Shown: positions 17,441-25,874 of the stretch, piece by piece
Layout: each line of letters begins with the position of its first letter
How positions within the stretch are numbered: the stretch's first letter is position 1
Assembly: GCF_036226445.1 (NCBI RefSeq)
Contig: NZ_CP108474.1
Location: 5,580,001-5,644,000 of the forward strand
Source: Streptomyces sp. NBC_01255
Lineage (GTDB): Bacteria; Actinomycetota; Actinomycetes; Streptomycetales; Streptomycetaceae
Direction: 5' to 3'
Length of the DNA stretch: 64,000 nt
Made by a program: the position numbers and the translations under genes
Notes under the pieces: model-generated
The model's input: the letters and a program-made list of their open reading frames with translations, nothing else
What the model was told of the DNA's origin: nothing
Database searches by the model: none

Positions 17441-18592
17441 GTGACACGCAGGACAGTCCGCATCGCCATGAACGGCGTCACCGGACGCATGGGCTACCGC
17501 CAGCACCTCGTCCGCTCGATCCTCGCCCTGCGCGAGCAGGGCGGACTCGACCTCGGCAACGGCGAGACCCTCTGGCCCGAGCCCGTCCTCGTCGGCCGCC
17601 GCGAGCACGCCCTGCGCACGCTCGCCGAGCGCCACGGCCTCGCCGAATGGTCCACCGACCTCGACGCCGTCCTCGCCGACGACAGCATCGACATCTACTT
17701 CGACGCCCAGGTCACCTCCGCCCGCGTCGACGCCCTCACCAAGGCCATCGCGGCCGGCAAGCACATCTACACGGAGAAGCCCACCGCCGCCGACCTCGCC
17801 GGTGCCCTGGAACTCGCCCGCCTCGCCTCCGAGCAGGGCATCAAGCACGGCGTCGTCCAGGACAAGCTCTTCCTCCCCGGCCTGCTCAAGCTCAAGCGGC
17901 TCATCGACGGCGGCTTCTTCGGCGAGATCCTGTCCGTGCGCGGCGAGTTCGGCTACTGGGTCTTCGAGGGCGACTGGCAGGACGCCCAGCGCCCCAGCTG
18001 GAACTACCGCGCGGAGGACGGCGGCGGCATCGTCGTCGACATGTTCCCGCACTGGGAGTACGTGCTCCACGAGCTCTTCGGCCGCGTCACGAGCGTCAGC
18101 GCGCACGTCGCCACCCACGTCCCGCGCCGCTGGGACGAGCAGGGCAAGCCCTACGAGGCCACCGCCGACGACGCCGCGTACGGCATCTTCCAGCTGGAGG
18201 GCGGCGCGATCGCCCAGATCAACTCCTCCTGGACCGTCCGCGTCAACCGCGACGAACTCGTCGAGTTCCAGGTCGACGGCACCCACGGCTCCGCCGTCGC
18301 GGGCCTGCGCAACTGCCGCGTCCAGCACCGCTCGGCCACCCCCAAGCCGGTCTGGAACCCGGACATCCCGGCGACCGAGTCCTTCCGCGAGCAGTGGCAG
18401 GAAGTCCCCGACAACGCCGAGTTCGACAACGGCTTCAAGGCCCAGTGGGAGCTCTTCCTCCGCCACATTGCGCTCGACGAGCCGTACCACTGGGACCTGC
18501 TCGCCGGCGCCCGCGGCGTCCAGCTCGCCGAGCTGGGTCTGAAGTCGGCCGCCGAGGGCCGCCGCCTCGACGTCCCGGAGGTCTCGCTGTGA
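17441..18592 (+). CDS. Gfo/Idh/MocA-family oxidoreductase
   Basis: A 383-residue NAD(P)-dependent sugar-type dehydrogenase. The GTG start follows GGAGAGGGAGATCTC. The Rossmann domain opens with IAMNGVTGRMGYR and includes the family-typical EKP in KHIYTEKPTAADL near residue 110; the C-terminal alpha/beta domain follows (ARGEFGYWVFEGDW). The N-terminal glycine motif is GVTGRMG rather than the commoner GxGxxG. It is the first gene of a LacI-controlled operon and overlaps the next gene by four bases. Substrate unknown, presumably a sugar, inositol or sugar acid. Confidence 0.87.
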   Translation: MTRRTVRIAMNGVTGRMGYRQHLVRSILALREQGGLDLGNGETLWPEPVLVGRREHALRTLAERHGLAEWSTDLDAVLADDSIDIYFDAQVTSARVDALTKAIAAGKHIYTEKPTAADLAGALELARLASEQGIKHGVVQDKLFLPGLLKLKRLIDGGFFGEILSVRGEFGYWVFEGDWQDAQRPSWNYRAEDGGGIVVDMFPHWEYVLHELFGRVTSVSAHVATHVPRRWDEQGKPYEATADDAAYGIFQLEGGAIAQINSSWTVRVNRDELVEFQVDGTHGSAVAGLRNCRVQHRSATPKPVWNPDIPATESFREQWQEVPDNAEFDNGFKAQWELFLRHIALDEPYHWDLLAGARGVQLAELGLKSAAEGRRLDVPEVSL

Positions 18593-19740
18593 TCCGCCTC
18601 CCGCAGGCGGGCGGAGGCGTCCGCGCGTACGAGCCCCGCACCGAGCCGCTGAACCCGAGCGGGGTCGGCGCCCTGACCTCCCGTACGGTCTTCTCCGCCG
18701 CGCACGTCGTCGCCGACCCGTACGCCGACACCACCCCCGACTCGCCCGCCGCCGTCGACTGGGACGCCACCCTCGCCTTCCGCCGCCACCTCTGGGCCCA
18801 TGGCCTCGGGGTCGCCGAGGCCATGGACACCGCCCAGCGCGGCATGGGCCTCGACTGGGCCGGCGCCGCCGAGCTGATCCGCCGCTCCGCCGCCGAGGCG
18901 AAGGCCGTCGGCGGCCGCATCGCCTGCGGCGTCGGCACCGACCAACTCACCGGCCCCGCCGGCCTGGTGGAGGTCCGCAAGGCCTACGAGGAGCAGCTCG
19001 CACTCGTCGAGGAGACCGGCTCCCAGGCCATCCTCATGGCCTCCCGCGCCCTCGCCGCCGCCGCGAGCGGCCCGGACGACTACCTCGACCTGTACGGGCA
19101 TCTCCTCCGGCAGGCGAGCGAGCCGGTGATCCTGCACTGGCTCGGCCCGATGTTCGACCCGGCACTCCAGGGCTACTGGGGCTCGGCCGACCTGGACGCG
19201 GCCACGGAGACCTTCCTCGACGTGATCGCCGCCCACCCCGACAAGGTCGACGGCATCAAGGTCTCCCTCCTCGACGCCCGGCGCGAGGTCGAGCTGCGCC
19301 GCCGCCTCCCGGAGGGCGTCCGCTGCTACACGGGCGACGACTTCCACTACCCGGAGCTCATCGCCGGCGACGAACAGGGCTTCAGCCACGCCCTGCTGGG
19401 CATCTTCGACCCCCTCGCCCCGCTCGCCGCCGCGGCGGTCCGGACCCTCGACACCGGCGACGTCGCGGGCTTCCGCGAGCTCCTCGACCCCACCGTCGGG
19501 CTCTCCCGTCACCTCTTCGCGGCCCCGACCCGCTTCTACAAGACGGGCGTCGTCCTCCTCGCCTGGCTCGCCGGCCACCAGGACCACTTCACGATGGTCG
19601 GCGGCCTCCAGTCCGCCCGCTCGCTCCCGCACCTCGCCCGCGCCTACGAACTCGCCGACGGACTGGGCCTGTTCCCCGACCCGGCGCTCGCCGAGGCCCG
19701 CATGCGCTCCCTGCTCACCGTGTACGGAGTCCCGCAGTGA
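18589..19740 (+). CDS. DUF993 family, dihydrodipicolinate synthase-like TIM barrel
   Basis: A 383-residue protein starting at a GTG that overlaps the preceding stop codon (GTGA). The sequence pattern fits DUF993, distant relatives of the DHDPS/N-acetylneuraminate lyase aldolases: HGLGVAEAMDTAQRGMGLDW near residue 65, ILMASRALAAA near 147 and a probable Schiff-base lysine in KVDGIKVSLLDA near 223. An aldolase or dehydratase role on a keto-sugar product of the adjacent dehydrogenase is plausible but unproven. It overlaps the next gene by four bases, so three enzymes are made in fixed ratio. Confidence 0.78.
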   Translation: MIRLPQAGGGVRAYEPRTEPLNPSGVGALTSRTVFSAAHVVADPYADTTPDSPAAVDWDATLAFRRHLWAHGLGVAEAMDTAQRGMGLDWAGAAELIRRSAAEAKAVGGRIACGVGTDQLTGPAGLVEVRKAYEEQLALVEETGSQAILMASRALAAAASGPDDYLDLYGHLLRQASEPVILHWLGPMFDPALQGYWGSADLDAATETFLDVIAAHPDKVDGIKVSLLDARREVELRRRLPEGVRCYTGDDFHYPELIAGDEQGFSHALLGIFDPLAPLAAAAVRTLDTGDVAGFRELLDPTVGLSRHLFAAPTRFYKTGVVLLAWLAGHQDHFTMVGGLQSARSLPHLARAYELADGLGLFPDPALAEARMRSLLTVYGVPQ

Positions 19741-20540
19741 ACCCCGACCGCTTCAGCATCAACCAGATGACCGTCAAACAGCTCTCCCTGCCCGACCTGG
19801 TCGCCCACTGCGTCCGCCTCGGCATCCCGGGCGTCGGCCTGTGGCGCGAGCCCGTGCAGGCGTACGGGGTCGACGCCGCCGCCGCTCTCGTACGGGACGC
19901 GGGCCTCACCGTCACCACCCTCTGCCGGGGCGGCTTCTTCACGGCGGACGGCTGGCTCGCGGAGAACCGCGCGGCGATCGACGAGGCCGTGACGCTCGGC
20001 ACCGACACCCTCGTCCTGGTCTCCGGCGGCCTCACCCCCGCCTTCCCGGACCTGCCGTCCGCCCGCGCCCGCATCACCGAGGCGATCGGCGAACTCGCCC
20101 CGTACGCGGGCGAGCGGGGAATCCGCCTGGCCATCGAGCCGCTCCACCCGATGTACGCCTCCGACCGCTGCGCCGTCTCGACCCTGGACCAGGCCCTGGA
20201 CATCGCGGAGCGCTTCCCGGCCGAGCAGGTCGGCGTCACCGTCGACACGTACCACCTCTGGTGGGACGACCGGGCCCCGGCCGCGGTGGAACGCGCGGGC
20301 GCGGCCGGCCGGATCCACTCCTTCCAGCTCGCCGACTGGACGACCCCGCTCCCGGCCGGAGTCCTCAACGGCCGGGGCCAGTTGGGCACCGGCGCGATCG
20401 ACCTGCGGGCCTGGGCGGACCTGGTCGAGAAGGCCGGCTGGACGGGCCCGGTCGAGGTGGAGCTCTTCAACGACGAGCTGTGGGCCCGGGACGGCGTCGA
20501 GGTCCTGGAGGAGACCCTGGACCGCTTCCTGGCGGTCTGA
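19737..20540 (+). CDS. Sugar phosphate isomerase/epimerase, AP-endonuclease-2 TIM barrel
   Basis: A 267-residue xylose-isomerase-like TIM barrel. Metal-ligand positions can be read in LAIEPLHPMY near residue 130, VGVTVDTYHLWWD near 163 and EVELFNDELW near 241. The GTG start overlaps the upstream stop. As the last gene of the LacI-controlled operon it probably isomerises, epimerises or dehydrates an oxidised sugar intermediate. The order dehydrogenase, aldolase-like, isomerase suggests oxidation followed by carbon-skeleton cleavage. Confidence 0.85.
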   Translation: MNPDRFSINQMTVKQLSLPDLVAHCVRLGIPGVGLWREPVQAYGVDAAAALVRDAGLTVTTLCRGGFFTADGWLAENRAAIDEAVTLGTDTLVLVSGGLTPAFPDLPSARARITEAIGELAPYAGERGIRLAIEPLHPMYASDRCAVSTLDQALDIAERFPAEQVGVTVDTYHLWWDDRAPAAVERAGAAGRIHSFQLADWTTPLPAGVLNGRGQLGTGAIDLRAWADLVEKAGWTGPVEVELFNDELWARDGVEVLEETLDRFLAV

Positions 20541-20645
20541 GCTCCGGGAGTGCAGCCCCGGTGCGCGGAGGGGAGACACTGGGAGCCGTCCGGTCGTACA
20601 TGCCAGAAGGGGAACAGACGCAGGTCCAAGGGGAAGGGCGACCGA

Positions 20646-21020
20646 GTGACCGACGAGACACCCTCACAGAGCGCGGAGGAGATCGTGGAGGCCCAGTGGC
20701 GCACGGTTCTTTCGTACGGGCCCGAGGTGATCGGGCAGGAGATGGTCCGGGCGGCGTACGCCCAGCCGCGGCTACGGCAGCTCTTTCCCGGCGTGAGTCA
20801 CGGGATCCTGCTGTTGAGCCGATGCGTCGGGTATCCCCAGACGAGGGACGTACCCGTCGTGTATCCCCTCGGCGAAGGAGGCTACGAGGTCACGAACCGT
20901 GCGGGGGCGGACGGGCTCTACGGCCGATGCGCGACAGCCGAGGAGGCGTTCGCCAGGGTCGCGGCCAACCTGCCCGAGGGGTGCGGTCCGGCTGTCATGG
21001 GTACGGCGGACGACCTGTGA
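20646..21020 (+). CDS. DUF6193-type small protein
   Basis: About 124 residues from the GTG at 20646, which follows AAGGGGAAGGG. The pattern IVEAQWRTVLSYGPEVIG, then RLRQLFPGVSHGILLLSRC, then EGCGPAVMGTADDL at the C-terminus matches, from memory, the DUF6193 'natural product biosynthesis' family found in many Streptomyces, often next to regulators or in small clusters. No catalytic residues are obvious. The isolated position gives no functional hint. Confidence 0.7.
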   Translation: MTDETPSQSAEEIVEAQWRTVLSYGPEVIGQEMVRAAYAQPRLRQLFPGVSHGILLLSRCVGYPQTRDVPVVYPLGEGGYEVTNRAGADGLYGRCATAEEAFARVAANLPEGCGPAVMGTADDL

Positions 21021-21194
21021 GGCGTAACGGGTGAACCGCGTCCCCGCGGGCCGGTGGCGGTCGCCGCCTGCGTCGCGGGGCCGTCCGCTCGCCCGGTGGT
21101 GCGACCGTGGTCGCCGAGGAGGCGCACGATCCGTTCGCCCCCCGCCTCCGCCCCCGCCCCCCCGCCTCCCGGGGGCGGCGGTCCGCTACTTCTT

Positions 21195-21668
21195 CTACTT
21201 CTTCGGGCCGCCCAAGAGGTCGCCCAGGCCGTCCGCCGCCGTGCCTCCGCTCCTCTTCGTCGCCGCGCGCCTCGTCATGACCGCGAGGACCACCGGGACC
21301 AGGATGTCGACCGCTCGGGTGACCGTGGCCGCCGGGAGGCCGGACTTCTTCGCGATCGCGTTCGCCGCCGGGCGGGCCAGTCTGCTCAGAACTCCGGCCA
21401 TGAGGCCGCCGGCCGCGAGGCCGCCGAAGCCGGCGACACCCTGGAGCGGCGGCTCGGCCGAGGTCACCTCGTCGACGGCGGCCCGCACCTCGTCCGCGCC
21501 GGCAGGCTCGGCCGCCGCCTGGCGCAGCTCACCGGTGAGCTCGGCCACCGAACTGCCCACGAGCTCCTGCGCCCCGGTGGCGTCGGTGCCGAGCAGCCCG
21601 GCGATCTCCTGGAGCCGGTCGTCGCCGAGCTCGGTCAGGACGTCGTCCTGGAAGGAAGATTCAGTCAT
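21195..21668 (-). CDS. DUF937-domain protein
   Basis: A 157-residue cytoplasmic protein. The N-terminal half contains the DUF937-like pattern LGDDRLQEIAGLLGTD...ELVGSSVAELTGEL; the C-terminal half is a Gly/Ala-rich stretch (GVAGFGGLAAGGLMAGVL) followed by a hydrophobic helix IVLVPVVLAVM-like near residue 125 and the tail LGDLLGGPKK. Starts at the ATG at 21668. Function unknown; the family is common in actinobacteria. Confidence 0.75.
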   Translation of the reverse strand: MTESSFQDDVLTELGDDRLQEIAGLLGTDATGAQELVGSSVAELTGELRQAAAEPAGADEVRAAVDEVTSAEPPLQGVAGFGGLAAGGLMAGVLSRLARPAANAIAKKSGLPAATVTRAVDILVPVVLAVMTRRAATKRSGGTAADGLGDLLGGPKK

Positions 21669-21767
21669 ACCGGAAACGCTACTTTTGCTCCGGTTTCCCG
21701 GCACCCCGGGAAGGGAGTTGTCCACAGGGCCCGGCGGGGTGTCCGACGCCTTCGCTACGGTCGGTGC

Positions 21768-23990
21768 ATGTCCAACGAGGGTCGGGGTCCGGCAGTGCTC
21801 GAAGGGGTCCTGGAGCGGATCACCTACGCCAATGAGGAGAGCGGCTACACGGTCGCGCGCGTCGACACCGGGCGCGGCGCCGGTGACCTGCTGACGGTCG
21901 TCGGCGCGCTGCTCGGCGCCCAGCCGGGGGAGTCGCTGCGGATGGAGGGCCGTTGGGGCTCCCACCCCCAATACGGCAAGCAGTTCGCCGTCGACAACTA
22001 CACGACGATCCTCCCCGCCACCATCCAGGGCATCCGCCGCTACCTGGGCTCCGGCCTCGTCAAGGGAATCGGCCCCGTCTTCGCCGACCGCATCACCTCT
22101 CACTTCGGCCTGGACACTCTCGACATCCTGGAAGAGGCCCCCGCGCGGCTGATCGAGGTGCCGGGTCTCGGCCCCAAGCGCACCAAGAACATCACGGCGG
22201 CCTGGGAGGAACAGAAGGCGATCAAGGAGGTCATGGTCTTCCTCCAGGGGGTCGGCGTCTCCACCTCCATCGCCGTGCGGATCTACAAGAAGTACGGGGA
22301 CGCCTCCATCTCCGTCGTGCGGAACCAGCCCTACCGGCTCGCCGCCGACGTGTGGGGCATCGGCTTCCTCACCGCCGACCGCATCGCCCAGGCCGTCGGC
22401 ATCCCGCACGACAGCCCGGACCGGGTGAAGGCCGGCCTCCAGTACGCGCTGTCGCAATCCACCGACCAGGGCCACTGCTTCCTCCCCGAGGAGCGGCTGA
22501 TCGCCGACGCCGTCAAGCTCCTCCAGGTCGACACGGGGCTCGTCATCGAGTGCCTGGCCGAGCTCGCCGAGGACCCCGAGGGGGTCGTACGGGAGTCGGT
22601 GCCCGGCCCCGAGGGGACGCCGGTCACCGCCGTGTACCTCGTCCCCTTCCACCGCGCCGAGCTGTCGCTCGCCGGGCAGGTGGGACGGTTGCTGCGGACG
22701 GAGGAGGACCGGATGCCCGCCTTCCGGGGCGTGGCCTGGGACAAGGCGCTGGCCTGGCTCGCCGACCGCACCGGGGCCTCGCTCGCGCCCGAGCAGGAGG
22801 ACGCGGTCCGGCTCGCCCTGACCCGCAAGGTCGCGGTCCTCACCGGCGGCCCGGGCTGCGGCAAGTCCTTCACGGTCCGCTCGATCGTGGAGCTGGCCCG
22901 CGCCAAGAAGGCCAAAGTCGTTCTCGCCGCGCCCACCGGGCGGGCGGCCAAGCGACTCGCCGAGCTGACCGGTGCCGAGGCGTCCACCGTCCACCGGCTC
23001 CTGGAGCTCAAGCCGGGCGGGGACGCGGCCTACGACCGGGACCGGCCGCTCGACGCCGACCTGGTCGTCGTCGACGAGGCCTCCATGCTCGACCTGCTCC
23101 TGGCGAACAAGCTGGTCAAGGCGGTGGCACCGGGCGCCCACCTCCTTCTCGTCGGGGACGTGGACCAGCTCCCCTCGGTCGGCGCGGGCGAGGTCCTCGG
23201 CGACCTGCTGGCCCCCGGCAGCCCCGTACCCGCCGTGCGGCTGACGCGCATCTTCCGGCAGGCCCAGCAGTCCGGGGTCGTCACCAACGCGCACCGGATC
23301 AACGCCGGCACCCCGCCCCTCACCCAGGGCCTGCCGGACTTCTTCCTCTTCGTCGAGGAGGAGACCGAGGACGCCGCGCGGGTCGCCGTGGAGGTCGCGG
23401 CCCGGCGCATTCCGGCCAAGTTCGGCCTCGACCCGCGGGACGTACAGGTCCTGGCCCCCATGCACCGGGGCCCGGCGGGCGCGGGCGCGCTCAACGGACT
23501 GCTCCAGCAGGCGATCACCCCGGCCCGCCCCGACCTGCCGGAGAAGCGGTTCGGCGGCCGGGTCTTCCGGGTGGGCGACAAGGTCACCCAGATCAGGAAC
23601 AACTATGACAAGGGCGCCAACGGCGTCTTCAATGGAACGGTCGGCGTCGTCACCGCCCTCGACACCGTCGAACAGCGGCTGACGGTGCGGACGGACGAGG
23701 ACGAGGAGGTGCCGTACGACTTCGACGAGCTGGACGAACTGGCCCACGCGTACGCGGTCACCATCCACCGTTCGCAGGGCAGCGAGTATCCGGCGGTGGT
23801 CATCCCGGTCACGATGAGTGCCTGGATGATGCTCCAGCGCAACCTGCTCTACACGGCGGTGACGAGGGCCAAGAAGCTGGTCGTCCTCGTCGGCTCCCGC
23901 CGGGCGATCGCCCAGGCGGTCCGCACGGTCTCGGCGGGCAGACGCTTTACCTCACTGTCCCATCGGCTCACAGGTGGCTCCCTCGTGTGA
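21768..23990 (+). CDS. recD2: RecD2-type ATP-dependent DNA helicase
   Basis: A 740-residue superfamily 1B helicase that moves 5' to 3' on DNA and works without RecBC. The ATG at 21768 places the usual opening VLEGVLERITYANEESGYTV at the N-terminus. Two helix-hairpin-helix segments follow (GLVKGIGPVFADRI near 96 and LIEVPGLGPKRTKN near 128). Walker A is GGPGCGKS near 360, Walker B LVVVDEASML near 433 and the late motif AVTIHRSQGSEYPAV near 662. Length and domain order match RecD2. Probable role in repair or fork processing. It stands alone on its strand. Confidence 0.93.
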   Translation: MSNEGRGPAVLEGVLERITYANEESGYTVARVDTGRGAGDLLTVVGALLGAQPGESLRMEGRWGSHPQYGKQFAVDNYTTILPATIQGIRRYLGSGLVKGIGPVFADRITSHFGLDTLDILEEAPARLIEVPGLGPKRTKNITAAWEEQKAIKEVMVFLQGVGVSTSIAVRIYKKYGDASISVVRNQPYRLAADVWGIGFLTADRIAQAVGIPHDSPDRVKAGLQYALSQSTDQGHCFLPEERLIADAVKLLQVDTGLVIECLAELAEDPEGVVRESVPGPEGTPVTAVYLVPFHRAELSLAGQVGRLLRTEEDRMPAFRGVAWDKALAWLADRTGASLAPEQEDAVRLALTRKVAVLTGGPGCGKSFTVRSIVELARAKKAKVVLAAPTGRAAKRLAELTGAEASTVHRLLELKPGGDAAYDRDRPLDADLVVVDEASMLDLLLANKLVKAVAPGAHLLLVGDVDQLPSVGAGEVLGDLLAPGSPVPAVRLTRIFRQAQQSGVVTNAHRINAGTPPLTQGLPDFFLFVEEETEDAARVAVEVAARRIPAKFGLDPRDVQVLAPMHRGPAGAGALNGLLQQAITPARPDLPEKRFGGRVFRVGDKVTQIRNNYDKGANGVFNGTVGVVTALDTVEQRLTVRTDEDEEVPYDFDELDELAHAYAVTIHRSQGSEYPAVVIPVTMSAWMMLQRNLLYTAVTRAKKLVVLVGSRRAIAQAVRTVSAGRRFTSLSHRLTGGSLV

Positions 23991-24043
23991 AAGATCACGG
24001 AGGGCTACCGGAACCAGGGCGAAGGGGGCAGGATGTGAAGGTT

Positions 24044-24062
24044 GGCGGCACTGAGTGCCGCC
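24044..24062. terminator. Small hairpin between helicase and citrate synthase genes
   Basis: Perfect 8-bp stem GGCGGCAC / GTGCCGCC with a 3-nt loop, about 55 bp after the helicase stop. Candidate terminator for recD2. Confidence 0.6.
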
Positions 24063-24169
24063 GATTGGCCCAATGGTCGACCCCGAGTGCACTCTCCTGA
24101 GCCAAATGGGGGATGGTAGAGACAGTCAGGGCACCTCGAAGAAGAGGCACTACGTCGGTGAGGGATGAC

Positions 24170-25459
24170 GTGAGCGACAACTCTGTAGTACTGCGGTACG
24201 CGGACGGTGAATACACCTACCCGGTGGTCGAGAGCACCGTTGGCGACAAGGGCTTCGACATCGGGAAACTCCGAGCCCAGACCGGTCTGGTCACCCTGGA
24301 CAGCGGATACGGCAACACCGCCGCCTATAAATCCGCGATCACCTACCTCGATGGTGAGCAGGGGATCCTGCGGTACCGCGGCTACCCCATCGAGCAGCTG
24401 GCCGAGCGCTCCACCTTCCTTGAGGTGGCGTACCTGCTGATCAACGGTGAGCTGCCCAAGGTCGACGAGCTGGCGACCTTCAAGAACGAGATCACGCAGC
24501 ACACGCTGGTCCACGAGGACGTCAAGAACTTCTTCCGTGGCTTCCCGCGGGACGCCCACCCGATGGCGATGCTGTCGTCGGTGGTCTCCGCGCTGTCCAC
24601 CTTCTACCAGGACAGCCACAACCCGTTCGACGAGAAGCAGCGCCACCTCTCCACGATCCGGCTGCTCGCCAAGCTTCCGACGATCGCGGCGTACGCGTAC
24701 AAGAAGTCGATCGGCCACCCCTTCGTCTACCCGCGCAACGACCTCGGGTACGTCGAGAACTTCCTGCGCATGACCTTCTCGGTCCCGGCGCAGGAGTACG
24801 ACCTGGACCCGGTCGTCGTCGCGGCGCTCGACAAGCTGCTGATCCTGCACGCGGACCACGAGCAGAACTGTTCGACCTCCACCGTGCGTCTGGTCGGCTC
24901 GTCGCAGGCGAACATGTTCGCCTCGATCTCCGCCGGCATCTCGGCCCTGTGGGGCCCGCTGCACGGTGGCGCCAACCAGTCGGTCCTGGAGATGCTGGAA
25001 GGCATCCAGGCCAACGGCGGCGATGTCGACTCCTTCATCCGCAAGGTGAAGAACAAGGAGGACGGCGTCCGCCTGATGGGCTTCGGCCACCGGGTGTACA
25101 AGTCCTTCGACCCGCGCGCCAAGATCATCAAGGCGGCTGCGCACGACGTCCTCTCCGCGCTCGGCAAGGACGACGCGCTGCTGGACATCGCGCTCAAGCT
25201 GGAGGAGCACGCGCTCTCGGACGAGTACTTCGTCTCGCGCAACCTCTACCCGAACGTGGACTTCTACACGGGCCTGATCTACCGCGCCATGGGCTTCCCG
25301 ACCGAGATGTTCACCGTGCTCTTCGCGCTCGGCCGCCTTCCCGGCTGGATCGCCCAGTGGCACGAGATGATCAAGGAGCCGGGCTCCCGCATCGGCCGCC
25401 CGCGCCAGATCTACACGGGCGAGGTCCTCCGCGACTTCGTCCCGGTCGAGGCCCGCTAG
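24170..25459 (+). CDS. gltA: Citrate synthase (type II, TCA cycle)
   Basis: A 429-residue citrate synthase condensing oxaloacetate and acetyl-CoA. I chose the GTG at 24170, giving the actinobacterial start SDNSVVLRYADGEYTYP after GAGGG; an ATG 57 bp upstream is in frame but gives an atypical leader. Catalytic residues are in LWGPLHGGANQ (His near 267), FGHRVYKSFDPRA (His near 306) and NVDFYTG (Asp near 363). It lacks any 2-methylcitrate genes nearby and has the length of the primary hexameric-type enzyme, so it is probably the main TCA-cycle enzyme. A strong hairpin follows. Confidence 0.95.
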   Translation: MSDNSVVLRYADGEYTYPVVESTVGDKGFDIGKLRAQTGLVTLDSGYGNTAAYKSAITYLDGEQGILRYRGYPIEQLAERSTFLEVAYLLINGELPKVDELATFKNEITQHTLVHEDVKNFFRGFPRDAHPMAMLSSVVSALSTFYQDSHNPFDEKQRHLSTIRLLAKLPTIAAYAYKKSIGHPFVYPRNDLGYVENFLRMTFSVPAQEYDLDPVVVAALDKLLILHADHEQNCSTSTVRLVGSSQANMFASISAGISALWGPLHGGANQSVLEMLEGIQANGGDVDSFIRKVKNKEDGVRLMGFGHRVYKSFDPRAKIIKAAAHDVLSALGKDDALLDIALKLEEHALSDEYFVSRNLYPNVDFYTGLIYRAMGFPTEMFTVLFALGRLPGWIAQWHEMIKEPGSRIGRPRQIYTGEVLRDFVPVEAR

Positions 25460-25874
25460 GACCTCAGGGACCCGGTTGCGCCCCGGAGGCGAACCGAGCC
25501 CTAAAAAAGGCAGCAAGAAGCGCCCCGCCGCCGATCCCCCCACGGGTCGACGGTCGGGGCGCTTCCCATATCCCCCGGTGCGGATTCCCCCCACGGGATC
25601 CGGGCCGGGCGTCTGCCGGCGTCAGCAGTAGCTGCGCGGGTTCGGGCGTGACGCGGTCTGCCGGGGTACGTACGGGAGGGCCGCTCAAAGCTCCCCGGTG
25701 CACGTGCCCCGGCCAACGCTTGCCTAGGGACGTCCCCCAAGACATCCCATGAACGTCCCCCAAGACGTTCTCGGCATCGCCCACTTAGACTCGCGAACAG
25801 CCCAGATGGTTACCCCCCAATATCTGTGATCTAGATCTCTTTGTGAAGGTCCTGTGCGTCACGTGTAGGTGAAT
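25460..25874. other. 415-bp intergenic region between convergent gltA and copA
   Basis: Contains the gltA terminator (25518-25564), then a stretch without a convincing gene. Two direct copies of ACGTCCCCCAAGAC lie at 25730-25743 and 25753-25766; the second is part of an inverted repeat GAACGTC-N6-GACGTTC (25751-25770, allowing one extra base at the left end). The last 80 bases are relatively AT-rich (AATATCTGTGATCTAGATC). An open frame on the minus strand (25464-25784) has no protein-like features. Confidence 0.6.
25518..25564 (+). terminator. gltA terminator hairpin
   Basis: Perfect 10-bp arms AAGCGCCCCG / CGGGGCGCTT enclosing a 27-nt loop, preceded by an A-rich run (CTAAAAAAGG). Lies 58 bp after the citrate synthase stop. 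Confidence 0.7.

Noticed and set aside
21195..23768. A long minus-strand frame opposite the RecD2 helicase
   Set aside because: Only its last 157 codons (the DUF937 protein, beginning at 21668) look like a protein; the rest is shadow sequence of the helicase.
25464..25784. A 106-codon minus-strand frame in the gltA-copA gap
   Set aside because: No ribosome site, no known motif, and it spans the gltA terminator.
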